Positions 9,523-16,912 of a stretch of 64,000 nt of DNA are shown one piece after another; within the stretch, counting starts at the first letter, position 1; each line of letters opens with the position of its first letter. The translations under genes were made by a program, and so were the position numbers. The notes under the pieces were generated by a model that saw only the letters and a program-made list of their open reading frames with translations, was not told the origin of the DNA and searched no databases. Source of the DNA: Bradyrhizobium diazoefficiens (GTDB lineage: Bacteria > Pseudomonadota > Alphaproteobacteria > Rhizobiales > Xanthobacteraceae); NCBI RefSeq assembly GCF_016616425.1, contig NZ_CP067101.1, positions 620,001 to 684,000 of the forward strand. The letters are read 5' to 3'.

Positions 9523-9659
9523 CATTTCCACACCGGACGTAGTCGGCAGCAAAACGTCCGATGGACCAAACCAATGCTTTCGGGAACTTGCGGTTCCTCA
9601 CGATTTCGGAACTCAGTCGCCTGATCCGCAGCGACAAGAATAGGACGCAAGTTTTATCC

Positions 9660-9935
9660 ATGAAGGACATGGAAGCTCACTTGGACAAGCTCGCGGGCCT
9701 TGCCCTGGAATGCGCTGAACACGCGAACCAAGCGACTGAAAAGGAGAAGCAAGACCTGTTTGCAAGGCTTGCGAAGCACTACAGCACGCTGGCTGGTCAG
9801 GTCGAGGCGGCGATCAAGGCGGCAAACGAAGAACAAGTCCGGCACCGTGATCCGCCCTCCATAGCGATGAACACCAGCCAGATTGCCAATGCTGTGGGGT
9901 TGCAGAGTGGCGAGGATCAGGCAGAACCCGGCTGA
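9660..9935 (+). CDS. small hypothetical protein
   Basis: 91 residues from the ATG at 9660; the frame extends upstream to 9561 without a better start. 'KDMEAHLDKLAGLALECAEHANQATEKEKQDLFARLAKHYSTLAGQVEAAIKAA' is strongly amphipathic helix, probably a helical hairpin. The tail is polar. No motif or membrane segment is recognisable. The heptad-like spacing and lack of rare codons suggest a real gene, but this is a weak argument. Confidence 0.5.
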   Translation: MKDMEAHLDKLAGLALECAEHANQATEKEKQDLFARLAKHYSTLAGQVEAAIKAANEEQVRHRDPPSIAMNTSQIANAVGLQSGEDQAEPG

Positions 9936-10006
9936 GGCTGAGCGACAGTTTGCCACTTGGCAACTGTGATCTTGTGTTGATGGGCAAGCGCCACGATACG
10001 TGAACG

Positions 10007-10099
10007 TTGCAAGCCTATCTCGGACATCGCAACATCCAGCATACGGTCAGGTACACCGAGTTATCACCGACCCGGTTCAAGGACTATTGCCGAAGCTGA
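10007..10099 (+). pseudogene. C-terminal remnant of a second tyrosine recombinase
   Basis: Translation from 10013 gives 'AYLGHRNIQHTVRYTELSPTRFKDYCR' and a stop at 10097. This is the GHxxxxxTxxYT segment holding the catalytic Tyr of phage-type integrases. No catalytic domain precedes it in any frame. It is therefore a scar of an earlier integration or of internal deletion, distinct from the intact integrase at 6561. Confidence 0.75.
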
Positions 10100-10191
10100 T
10101 GAAGCGCAAGGGTCGGTAATTGATACCGGTGCAGGGGTCCGCTTCACGGTCAAGTGTCGACGCTGATTGAGTGCGAGAGGGCGGGCAAAGG

Positions 10192-10569
10192 CTAAATGCC
10201 TATCAGTTCTTGTAGCATTCCAGTGAGCGCTGACACCGCATAAGGTTTGGACAAATGCCGCCCACCCTCTGGAAGGTCGTCATCCCGTAGTCTGAACCTG
10301 CCGGACGTCGCGATAATCCTGATGGGCGGCCAGCGGGTGCTGATCAGATGGGCAAGTCGGAGGCCATCCATTGAACCCGGCATTTGAACGTCGGTGAAAA
10401 CGACCTGTACGTCGAAACGCCGTTCGAGGATCGCAATCGCTTCGTTCGCATCGGCCGCTTCGACGACATCGAACCCGGCCTCCTCGATCGCCGCGACAGC
10501 ATTCCATCGCAACAAGGGCTCGTCCTCGACGACAAGCACGACGGGTCGGCTGCATGCCTTGGGCTGCAT
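10192..10569 (-). CDS. single-domain response regulator (CheY-like receiver)
   Basis: 125 residues and nothing beyond the receiver domain. Acidic pocket Glu15-Asp16 ('VVEDEP'), phospho-acceptor Asp60 ('FTDVQMPG'), Thr88 and Lys108 ('LSKPY') are all present. With no output domain it would act by protein contact or as a phosphate sink. No histidine kinase is near it in the island, so the partner is presumably chromosomal. Confidence 0.9.
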   Translation of the reverse strand: MQPKACSRPVVLVVEDEPLLRWNAVAAIEEAGFDVVEAADANEAIAILERRFDVQVVFTDVQMPGSMDGLRLAHLISTRWPPIRIIATSGRFRLRDDDLPEGGRHLSKPYAVSALTGMLQELIGI

Positions 10570-10922
10570 TGGGGTGACCCTTTACTGGTGCATGCTGGTT
10601 GGCGCTTTGAGACCCACCTGTTCGGTGGGTGCGCTACACCCGATTCCTACGTCGGATACCGGACAGAGGCGGTGCAGCGGAGGAAACGGTTGGGCCGGAT
10701 CGTTCGTTCCCTACACTTGTGCAGAAATCGTAGAGATTTTGTGGGCCCGCGGATGCAGCATTCTCGCGTTCAGTCTGTGTTGCAGACGGTTGTGATCGAA
10801 CAGTGCAGGGCTGCTGTTGATGACAGTGATCCCGGTTCGGCGAGACATCCTGAGCCAGTGGCGTGGGCGATGTGGCCCCATCCGATGGTGAGGATCGTTA
10901 CGTTTCCGCGACCCTTCCACTG
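10570..10922. other. intergenic region with one strong hairpin
   Basis: Upstream region of the response regulator. acccacc (10612-10618) pairs perfectly with ggtgggt (10624-10630) around a five-base loop; on the minus strand it would lie in the leader or promoter of the regulator gene. No coding frame with family features was found in the remainder. Confidence 0.4.
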
Positions 10923-11489
10923 ATGCAATCCTTCCATAAGGCCACCCGCTGGTCGAACCTTTGCGGCCTATGCGAACGGCAGTTCCTTGAGGACATGAAG
11001 CCTGTGTTCGGCAAGCCGCGCAAGGAACAGCTTGCCGCTGCGGAGGCCGTGGTCAGTGATCATTTCGCAGACAAGATCGCCGGTGGCGTCTTTGATGATT
11101 GGGCCTCGCAGATTGGCAGGACGTTCTCGCGGCCGCTGGCGATGCTGCCTGCCCCGCTGGCTTTGAAGCGCCGGAGATACCCACAGCAGCGCTATGACGT
11201 TCTGCTGGCATTGCGGACACGGGATAGGGGAGGAGTAGTCAACCTACTCGCCTTCGCCTTGGCAATCGATGCCTTGATCACCCCGACGATCCCACAACCC
11301 GTCCGCAACGACTACATGATTGCGCTGCTGGGTCAGTGGTTCATGCGGAGAGAAGTTATAGCCGCACGTTCAATCGCTACCGCAGCCGCCGCGAGAAGCC
11401 CGGCGTCATCCGCTGCGCCCGAACGGGCCAGAGGAGTTGACGCGGATCGTGGAGGAGGAGGTGCCAACCACTATGCAGGCGGCGGCTAG
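10923..11489 (+). CDS. hypothetical protein, possibly decayed
   Basis: The open frame may start at the ATG at 10923 (an alternative is 10863). It has plausible globular sequence ('SNLCGLCERQFLEDMKPVFGKPRKEQLAAAEAVVSDHFADKI') and then a low-complexity tail. From about 11410 a different frame reads a better-looking 'PEELTRIVEEEVPTTMQAAARDQ' continuing to a stop near 11573, which suggests a frameshift. The 3' part of that alternative frame is included in the duplicated segment (copy A). No family recognised; confidence in a functional gene is low. Confidence 0.35.
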   Translation: MQSFHKATRWSNLCGLCERQFLEDMKPVFGKPRKEQLAAAEAVVSDHFADKIAGGVFDDWASQIGRTFSRPLAMLPAPLALKRRRYPQQRYDVLLALRTRDRGGVVNLLAFALAIDALITPTIPQPVRNDYMIALLGQWFMRREVIAARSIATAAAARSPASSAAPERARGVDADRGGGGANHYAGGG

Positions 11490-12010
11490 GGACCAGAGCG
11501 CTATGGCGATCTCTCTAGGCATGGTGTCCAACATCACGCGCCGTCACCACAGTTCCGAGCGTGTTATCTTATGAAGTAGATGCTCGTAGCCGCGACGGCG
11601 ATCAGTAGTGCGCCACCCACCATAGCGATGGCAAAACAGACCCGCGCCGGGATCGAATATATATCGAAATGGGGTTCTCTGACGATCACGCGACGGCTCC
11701 TCCCATATTGGAGTTGGAGTGCAACCGACTGTCTTCATGATGGAACCAGTGAATTCCCTTTGTGGGACGGCGTCGAGTCAATTCTTTTCCGCAGTGAACC
11801 AGGGCCACAAGCGAGAACTACTGGGGGCCGCCAAGGAAGGCGGGCTTTCTGACATCTCTCGTGATTGAACCTATTAAATTTCTTTTAATTTATTTAATTC
11901 GTGGTGATTTAATATCTGGTGCCTCAACAATGACGGGATGGACGCTATGCCCTCGGAAGAAGAAGACCGGCGTGAGTTTCTCAAGACTTGCGGAAAATTC
12001 GCGGCCGTCA
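11474..12010. repeat. segmental duplication, copy A
   Basis: About 540 bases closely match 19846-20306, starting at 'tgcaggcggcg' and ending inside the small Tat-signal gene. Shared blocks include 'gatctctctaggcatggtg', 'gcgccacccaccatagcga' and 'ggaaaattcgcgg'. The copies differ by scattered substitutions and some indels. Copy A keeps the downstream gene intact; copy B does not. Confidence 0.85.
11564..11689 (-). CDS. 41-residue single-membrane-segment miniprotein, copy A
   Basis: On the minus strand a GTG at 11689 opens a 41-codon frame ending in TAA. It is preceded by a GGAGGAG Shine-Dalgarno about eight bases upstream. The protein is a polar N-terminus ('MIVREPHF') then one hydrophobic helix ('VCFAIAMVGGALLIAVAATS') and 'IYFIR'. 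The paralogue at 19935-20060 keeps the length, frame, ribosome-binding site and start. Changes between the copies are mostly synonymous or conservative (Val/Ile, Ala/Val, Arg/Lys), which argues that it is translated. Function unknown. Confidence 0.6.
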   Translation of the reverse strand: MIVREPHFDIYSIPARVCFAIAMVGGALLIAVAATSIYFIR

Positions 12011-12135
12011 CGCCGCCAGCCATGACTATGCTGCTTTCCACCTCCCTCACCTCAAACGCTATTGCGCAGTCCGGAGGTGGAGGCGTCCGTGGTCACGAAC
12101 ACCACGAGCATCATCACCATCACGACCGCGACTAG
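11938..12135 (+). CDS. small secreted His-rich protein with twin-arginine signal
   Basis: 65 residues. 'EEDRREFLKTCGKFAAVTP' contains Arg11-Arg12 followed by Phe-Leu-Lys, matching the Tat consensus. A modest hydrophobic stretch ('MTMLLSTSLTSNAIA') follows, with a possible AxA cleavage site after residue 43. The mature part would be only about 22 residues, Gly-rich then His-rich (seven His between 53 and 62), suggesting metal binding. Upstream lies the divergent membrane miniprotein; a truncated second copy lies at 20236. The Tat assignment is an inference from the motif. Confidence 0.68.
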   Translation: MDAMPSEEEDRREFLKTCGKFAAVTPPAMTMLLSTSLTSNAIAQSGGGGVRGHEHHEHHHHHDRD

Positions 12136-12138
12136 GCG

Positions 12139-12170
12139 CCGGGATTTCATAGAACCGGGATTTCATAGAA
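12139..12170. repeat. 16-bp perfect tandem duplication
   Basis: ccgggatttcatagaa occurs twice back to back at 12139-12154 and 12155-12170, immediately after the stop of the His-rich gene. This is probably a slippage duplication; it has no coding role. Confidence 0.8.
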
Positions 12171-12174
12171 AGTG

Positions 12175-12195
12175 AGGCCGCCTGCAGGGCGGCCT
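12175..12195. terminator. bidirectional terminator hairpin
   Basis: aggccgcc (12175-12182) pairs exactly with ggcggcct (12188-12195) around a five-base loop. On the plus strand it is followed by 'tagttcttt'. It separates the convergent His-rich gene and the minus-strand gene ending at 12195. Confidence 0.65.
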
Positions 12196-12389
12196 TAGTT
12201 CTTTGTCAGAGGCTTTCCTGGTTCTTCTGCCATTGCCTCAACATCAACGGGGGGCAGCTCGCCCGTGCGGTCCTTCAGGTCGGCCGCTCGCTGGATCAAT
12301 CCCGACGCGACCTGCGGGTCCTTTGTTGTTTTTGCCATTCGCAGCAACGTTGCTGCCGCCTCTCGGGCGAAGGAGGTGTAACGCGGCAC
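12195..12389 (-). CDS. conserved small hypothetical protein
   Basis: 64 residues from a GTG at 12389. 'SFAREAAATLLRMAKTTKDPQVASGLIQRAADLKDRTGELPP' forms two amphipathic helices with a conserved-looking 'TKDP' turn, and a short polar tail. I recognise the type from memory as a recurrent small protein of rhizobial genomes without assigned function. No signal peptide or membrane segment. It ends in the shared hairpin with the upstream convergent gene. Confidence 0.7.
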   Translation of the reverse strand: MPRYTSFAREAAATLLRMAKTTKDPQVASGLIQRAADLKDRTGELPPVDVEAMAEEPGKPLTKN

Positions 12390-12480
12390 GTCTTTTTATC
12401 CCATCGAAGGCCCCGTGGGATGAGTCGGTAACCCGGACTGCGTTCCGGTGGTTCGTACAAAAATGTACAGAGGGGACACA

Positions 12481-12519
12481 AAGGCCTCAGCTCCGGGGCT
12501 GGCGTTGAGCTGAGGCCTT
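12481..12519. repeat. 13-bp perfect inverted repeat
   Basis: aaggcctcagctc (12481-12493) is the exact complement of gagctgaggcctt (12507-12519), loop of 13. It lies upstream of the GTG at 12389 on the minus strand. There is no U-run on either strand, so it may be an operator or a dispersed palindrome rather than a terminator. Confidence 0.6.
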
Positions 12520-12668
12520 GTGTCGGCATCGCGTTGTCGAGGCGCGATCCGGGAGGCAACTTAGCTTCGCCGATTTGGTTCCCGGGGCCAGACATTCTGC
12601 ATCGAGGTTCCAAGCGGCCTCGTCACATTGGGCAGAGAATGTCCATATCCCCGCAAGCTGGGATTCTC

Positions 12669-13094
12669 CTAGCGCGTGTTGGCGTATTCGGTTGCTGCCG
12701 CTTTGCAGTCCGCCATCTTTGAGCAGGCCAGCACGGCGCCATCGCGCAGGGCGTTCTCGTAAGAATCGTCTTTGTGGTTCGCGTGAAGATAGGCGCCCAG
12801 TAGGGCCGCGCCGACCAAGATCACGATGTAACGCACCCGCTCCAAAATCAGCCGCGCCTTCGGGTTCTTCTCAATGCGGGTGACCGTCAGCAAGAAGATG
12901 GCCGGTATGCTCACGAGAAGGATGGCAACTCGGATGCCCGACCCGATGTCCAGCCACTTAAGAACTTGATCTTCGAGCCAGAGGCAAAGCGCGATGAATC
13001 CCCAGATAGTGGCCCAATAGCTAGCTAAGTCGAAAATAACCTTAATGGGGTCGTCGTCGTGCGACTTCGCGGCGGTGCTCTCACTGCTGGCCAT
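12669..13094 (-). CDS. hypothetical membrane protein, about three transmembrane segments
   Basis: 141 residues from the ATG at 13094; the frame reaches 13193, but the extra N-terminus overlaps the promoter region of the divergent regulator. A charged start ('TAAKSHDDDP') is followed by hydrophobic segments near residues 28-46, 58-80 and 96-114, then a polar C-terminus with two Cys ('VLACSKMADCKAA'). It is divergent from the XRE regulator with about 117 bases between, so the regulator may control it. Function unknown. Confidence 0.6.
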   Translation of the reverse strand: MASSESTAAKSHDDDPIKVIFDLASYWATIWGFIALCLWLEDQVLKWLDIGSGIRVAILLVSIPAIFLLTVTRIEKNPKARLILERVRYIVILVGAALLGAYLHANHKDDSYENALRDGAVLACSKMADCKAAATEYANTR

Positions 13095-13211
13095 TGGTCC
13101 GTTCCTCACTTGGTGGCCGGCATAATGTAGACGATAGTCATCATGGCTCAACGAAAAAATGGGACTCCTAGTCCGTAGACCGAAAGTCACCACGACGGCC
13201 TGCTGCCGTGG

Positions 13212-13448
13212 ATGGATGATGAGACGGGCATCATTAACGTGTTGGCGGCGGCTGTGCGGAGGACCCGCAAGGGTCTCGGGCTGTCCCAGGAGGATTTGGC
13301 ATTAGAGGCGGGGCTAGATCGGACCTACGTCAGCCAAGTCGAGAGGGGCACCCGCAACTGCACCATCATCGTGCTGGCCCGCTTGGCGAAGGCCCTCAAG
13401 ACGACCCCCGATAGGTTGCTTGTCCCCCAGCGGAAGGGGCAGCCTTAG
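13212..13448 (+). CDS. XRE-family helix-turn-helix regulator
   Basis: 78 residues, essentially one DNA-binding domain: 'VRRTRKGLGLSQEDLALEAGLDRTYVSQVERGTRNCTI' is a canonical Cro/C1-type HTH. The remaining helix ends in 'TTPDRLL'. Proteins of this size control restriction-modification or phage-type switches. Here the natural target is the short divergent intergenic region towards the membrane protein gene. Confidence 0.88.
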   Translation: MDDETGIINVLAAAVRRTRKGLGLSQEDLALEAGLDRTYVSQVERGTRNCTIIVLARLAKALKTTPDRLLVPQRKGQP

Positions 13449-13777
13449 TCGCTATCCTGTCCGGTATCAACGTGGGTGGTCACTTTCAGCACCTCACCCC
13501 TTCTCGCGCGGCAGCGCGGGAGCTTGATCAATTCGGCTCCGCTTGAACAGGCATTCGACGGGCGAAGGCATACCGCTCCTCTTGCTGCCTTACCGCTTCG
13601 CACTGAGCGTCATGCAACGAACACAACATAGAGGAACAGGACATCAAGGAGCGCCCAAAGGTCCCACGCTAACAGAAGCCAACCCTGCTTGCTCATGGCC
13701 CATCAGAGGCGGAGCGGCGATTGGGCTTATGATGTAGGTCAAAAGACGGGTGCCAAGTGTTGTGACCTCAGGGCAGT
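13449..13777. other. no convincing gene
   Basis: About 330 bases downstream of the XRE gene. One open frame (13543-13737) has atypical composition and no ribosome-binding site. Nothing else was recognised. Confidence 0.45.
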
Positions 13778-13973
13778 GGGTGGTGGCCACTCACCCAAGC
13801 TTGGAGGTGACCCTTCGGGGTTGGTGAAGAGTGAGCCCTAGAGGCCGCACTTAGGAGTGAGAATGGAGGAGGGGTGGTGTCACCCTCCCAACTTGAAGGC
13901 ACCCCTTAGAGGACTCCATGGGAATAGACCTCTAAGTTCGGACCCCCCTCCCCCTCTAGCTTCCTCCTCCATT
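13778..13973. other. cluster of inverted repeats next to the polymerase-like gene
   Basis: Four foldable units lie in 200 bases. A near-palindrome is at 13778-13796. ACCC-TTCG-GGGT forms a tetraloop hairpin at 13810-13821. cttagagg (13905-13912) pairs with cctctaag (13929-13936). Enclosing the last, aatggaggagg (13862-13872) pairs with cctcctccatt (13963-13973). The region is non-coding and just downstream of the stop of the polymerase-like gene. It could be a structured 3' end or a replication origin of the element. Confidence 0.5.
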
Positions 13974-14011
13974 AGCGGAGGCGTAAGGCGGATTTCCGAT
14001 CTAAGCGGCTG

Positions 14012-15301
14012 TTATCGTGGGAAAAATTCTATCGAGACAATCGCGCAGGAAGATCCCGTCGCCATGCTGAAAGCAGCCTGCATTGCGTCCGCCGCAACGT
14101 GCGCCTTCGATTCCGCGACCAGCACCGCGTCATGGAGCGGCAGGGCAGTGACCCCTATGCTCGCAAGATGCCTGATGATCCCGATCAGCAAGTCGCTCTC
14201 GATGCGCATCAATTGAAAGCCGAGCCCAGCACCGAACAAATCAGCGATGGGTGCATGGCGCGCGACTAGCATCTTGATCGCGTCCCGGAGCTTCGTGCCC
14301 GAGGGGAAGTGCTGAAGCGTGTCCTCCGGCCAATTCCGCAAAGGACCGTCCGAGAACAACATCGCGTTCATCAGCGTCTTCCAGCCATCTCGCCCGGAGC
14401 GATCTCCCGCCACGTCATAGATGTCATCTTCCGGCTGCGCCTTGCCCGCCCTGACGTATGCGAGGCGCGGGAAGAGCTGCCTGTAATCGACATCAGCAAT
14501 TCGCTCGCCATCAATCCGGATGCGCTCAAACCGCTCGGCCCGCTCCATGCCCATCCAGAAGGCGCCAGCGAGGCGGCCTCCGTGCTGCCAGTTCGCATTG
14601 TTGAAGATGCGACGAAGAGAGCGGCGATAGGGTGCGATGACCTGGCCGTCCTTCCCTAACGAGAGGCCGGTGTCTTGACCGCTCACCTCGATATCAGCGT
14701 TACGTAGAAACTCATTGATGCGCCGCATCTGTGCCGCAAGCTGGCGGGTCTTGGCTGTCTCCGGGAAGGCAATCGTGGCCGCACGCCCGTCATCATCCTT
14801 GCCTTCCTTCAAGATGATTAGAGCGCGGTCGTCGATTTGCTTAACGCTTCGCCAATCCGGTGGTGCCAACGGCAGATGCTGAGCGAGCGCGGTGCTTGGT
14901 CGAATGAGCGACGGCACCCGCATTCTAGCTGATAGCCTATATCCCCTTCGCTCCTCTTCGATCAGGCCAAGTGATGCAAGCCTGTCTATGACGGATAGGA
15001 AGTGCTGGCCATAAACCGGGTTGGCGCCGCCATCGCCTCGCCAAAGAAAGCCATGCGACCGGGGCACCGCGAGCTTGGGGCTGGACTCGATTGCGCTGAG
15101 CAGGATCAAGTTGCAGGCCAGCGCTTCAACGGCGAGGCCGAACTTCTCCTTATCCGTTTCCTTCCGCGCTCGCTTCCTCGCGCCGCTATTGGTCTCATCG
15201 AGCAGCAGCGCATCGCGCAAACATTGGACCGCATGGACAAGCTCGGTCGTCTTGGCCCGGAGCAGTGGATCGAACCACATTATGCTGGGTAATTGCGTCA
15301 T
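14012..15301 (-). CDS. TV-Pol-like / superfamily-A-type polymerase of a mobile element
   Basis: 429 residues. The C-terminal half carries the landmarks of superfamily-A polymerases in order. Motif A is 'IADVDYRQLFPRLAYVRAG' (Asp270, Asp272), after 'GGRLAGAFWMGM' at 241 and 'IRIDGE' at 261. A motif-B-like helix follows, with Arg304, Lys308 and 'NAMLFSD'. Motif C is 'ALPLHDAVLVAES' (His390-Asp391), preceded by 'ESDLLIGIIRHLASIG'. This order, with Leu-x-Pro-Arg in motif A, fits the TV-Pol family described for transposons and viruses, related to T7 RNA polymerase and Pol A. The N-terminal half (1-235) looks helical and unknown. It is last in a minus-strand cluster with two unknown genes. The assignment rests on motifs read by eye. 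Confidence 0.7.
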   Translation of the reverse strand: MTQLPSIMWFDPLLRAKTTELVHAVQCLRDALLLDETNSGARKRARKETDKEKFGLAVEALACNLILLSAIESSPKLAVPRSHGFLWRGDGGANPVYGQHFLSVIDRLASLGLIEEERRGYRLSARMRVPSLIRPSTALAQHLPLAPPDWRSVKQIDDRALIILKEGKDDDGRAATIAFPETAKTRQLAAQMRRINEFLRNADIEVSGQDTGLSLGKDGQVIAPYRRSLRRIFNNANWQHGGRLAGAFWMGMERAERFERIRIDGERIADVDYRQLFPRLAYVRAGKAQPEDDIYDVAGDRSGRDGWKTLMNAMLFSDGPLRNWPEDTLQHFPSGTKLRDAIKMLVARHAPIADLFGAGLGFQLMRIESDLLIGIIRHLASIGVTALPLHDAVLVAESKAHVAADAMQAAFSMATGSSCAIVSIEFFPR

Positions 15302-15420
15302 ACGGATTTGGAGTGCGTGTTGAAAATGGCCTCCCCGAACCTTCGATATGCACGCACTGCTTCACTCTGACCAGATAGCTCGCGCGAATGCTGCGGCTCG
15401 CGATTTCTTCCGAGCATGGG

Positions 15421-16170
15421 TCAGCTCGCCGTGCGGGGACGCCCATAGCGCTGCCGATGGGCCAGGACGCCGGCGACATGCTTCTCGATGACCCACTCGC
15501 AGGGTTGCTCCAGCATCCGCCCCATCTCCCGTAGAACCCGCCCGGTGGACTTGGGGAAAGCGTGCATTTCGGTCCGCCGCTTCCGGCCTAGATGGTCCTC
15601 CACGACCCACACTCGATGCGTGCCCGAGGCCAGCCGGTGAACCGCCTTGCAAATCTGGACCGTCCGGAACTCCTTTGCGCGGGGCGCCGTGGCGTCGGCC
15701 TTGATCAGCGCGGAGACAGCGAGGACGATCGAGACGATGCGCTGCGGGGGCACGCCTTCAACGCGGAGCCGCGCCAGTCCGATCTTGGCTCGCTTCGTGG
15801 CGGACATCCCTTTGAGGCGCGTCGCAATCTCCACCGGGCCAGAGTCCTGTAGGGACCGTTCCATGTCCGCAATCGCGGCGGCGATAAACTTATCGTTAGC
15901 GGCCCGAAGGCCGACATATGCGGTCGCAGCCGTGATGAATGGCCGCAACTCGGAAGCCTTGAAGCTCGTCCGCCATAGTGACCCATGTCGTTGCCGATGC
16001 TCAACGTGGCGCTTACAGTGGAAAGGGGCGAGGCCTTCGCCGGCCGCTTTCATGCTCTGGCGCCCACAGCCCGGAATAGCGCAAGTGGCTGCTGCTGCGA
16101 GCGGCCCCAATCGGATGCTCTCCTTCAGGGCAGCTCGACGCTTCGCCCGCCTGACGTTAAGTTGCAGCAC
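15421..16170 (-). CDS. hypothetical protein with Cys/His zinc-finger-like N-terminus
   Basis: About 250 residues from a GTG at 16170, which overlaps the end of the upstream gene by about 14 bases. Near residue 28 the spacing 'CAIPGCGRQ ... FHCKRHVEHRQRHGS' resembles the treble-clef-like zinc motif seen ahead of phage HNH proteins. No HNH catalytic motif follows. The rest is basic and helical ('KRAKIGLARLRVEGVPPQRIVSIVLAVSALI'), compatible with nucleic-acid binding. It sits between an unknown gene and the polymerase-like gene in one direction, probably one transcript. Confidence 0.6.
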   Translation of the reverse strand: MLQLNVRRAKRRAALKESIRLGPLAAAATCAIPGCGRQSMKAAGEGLAPFHCKRHVEHRQRHGSLWRTSFKASELRPFITAATAYVGLRAANDKFIAAAIADMERSLQDSGPVEIATRLKGMSATKRAKIGLARLRVEGVPPQRIVSIVLAVSALIKADATAPRAKEFRTVQICKAVHRLASGTHRVWVVEDHLGRKRRTEMHAFPKSTGRVLREMGRMLEQPCEWVIEKHVAGVLAHRQRYGRPRTAS

Positions 16171-16912
16171 CCGACTGGCTCCGAGCTTGCAGCCGATACT
16201 TCTCGTGCACCGAGTCGGCCAGATGCAGCGCGACGCGCAACAGCATCTCGTAATCAACCAACGTTAGGTCCGTCGATGCCAGGGTGGAATTGTCTTTGAG
16301 TTGAGCGCCATATTGCCGCACCAACTCTCGCTCAAAGATGTCCAACGCCTTCCGGATGACGTCCTCCCGGCCCTTGGACACATCTCGCGTCTTTTGTCCG
16401 CGCTTGCGGATGAGATTTTTGCCCACCCAGTAGAGCCGGACGCGACGGCAATCATGGTGGGCATTGTCATGGTGCTTCGTATCCCCCCAGATCGGCGTGT
16501 TGGCAATCATGCGATGGAGATTGATGTTCTGCCGTTTGTTGGAGCCTGCGAAGGCTGCGTAAAACCACTCGCCCATGTTCGAACGGTCTAGGACGATGCG
16601 GCCGCCCGGCAACTCCAGCAACAGCATCACCACGAAGTACCAAGGGTCAAAATGGCGGGGGTTTTCTGCCCTCGAATCCTCGATGAGCACCGACACGGTT
16701 GGCCACTCAATGCCGTCTACGCTCTGCTCGTACACTGCGCCTAGAAGTGTACTCGACGGAAACCGAGCAGTGAGAAGGGGGACAACATCAGGCAGAGTCT
16801 CTCGGTCACCTTGCACATATGCGTTAGATTGATCGAGATAGGTCAGGCAAACATTGAGAGGTTTCGCAACTTGCTCGGCGTACTCGCTAGGTGCTGCGCA
16901 CTGGTCAGTCAT
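16157..16912 (-). CDS. hypothetical protein of the polymerase cluster
   Basis: About 251 residues from the ATG at 16912; an ATG at 16942 is also in frame. The middle has 'FDPWYFVVMLLLELPGGRIVLDRSNMGEWFYAAFAG', a hydrophobic core that is not an obvious membrane segment, then a basic stretch ('HHDCRRVRLYWVGKNLIRKRGQKTRDVSKGRED') and a helical end. No known family is recognised. Its stop overlaps the start of the next gene, so the three minus-strand genes 16912-14012 are probably co-expressed. Confidence 0.6.
   Translation of the reverse strand: MTDQCAAPSEYAEQVAKPLNVCLTYLDQSNAYVQGDRETLPDVVPLLTARFPSSTLLGAVYEQSVDGIEWPTVSVLIEDSRAENPRHFDPWYFVVMLLLELPGGRIVLDRSNMGEWFYAAFAGSNKRQNINLHRMIANTPIWGDTKHHDNAHHDCRRVRLYWVGKNLIRKRGQKTRDVSKGREDVIRKALDIFERELVRQYGAQLKDNSTLASTDLTLVDYEMLLRVALHLADSVHEKYRLQARSQSGAAT

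Noticed and set aside
12669..13448. Toxin-antitoxin system
   Set aside because: The XRE protein is divergent, not co-transcribed, and the partner is a membrane protein without toxin family features.
13543..13737. 64-codon open frame
   Set aside because: No ribosome-binding site, odd composition and no conserved-looking segment.
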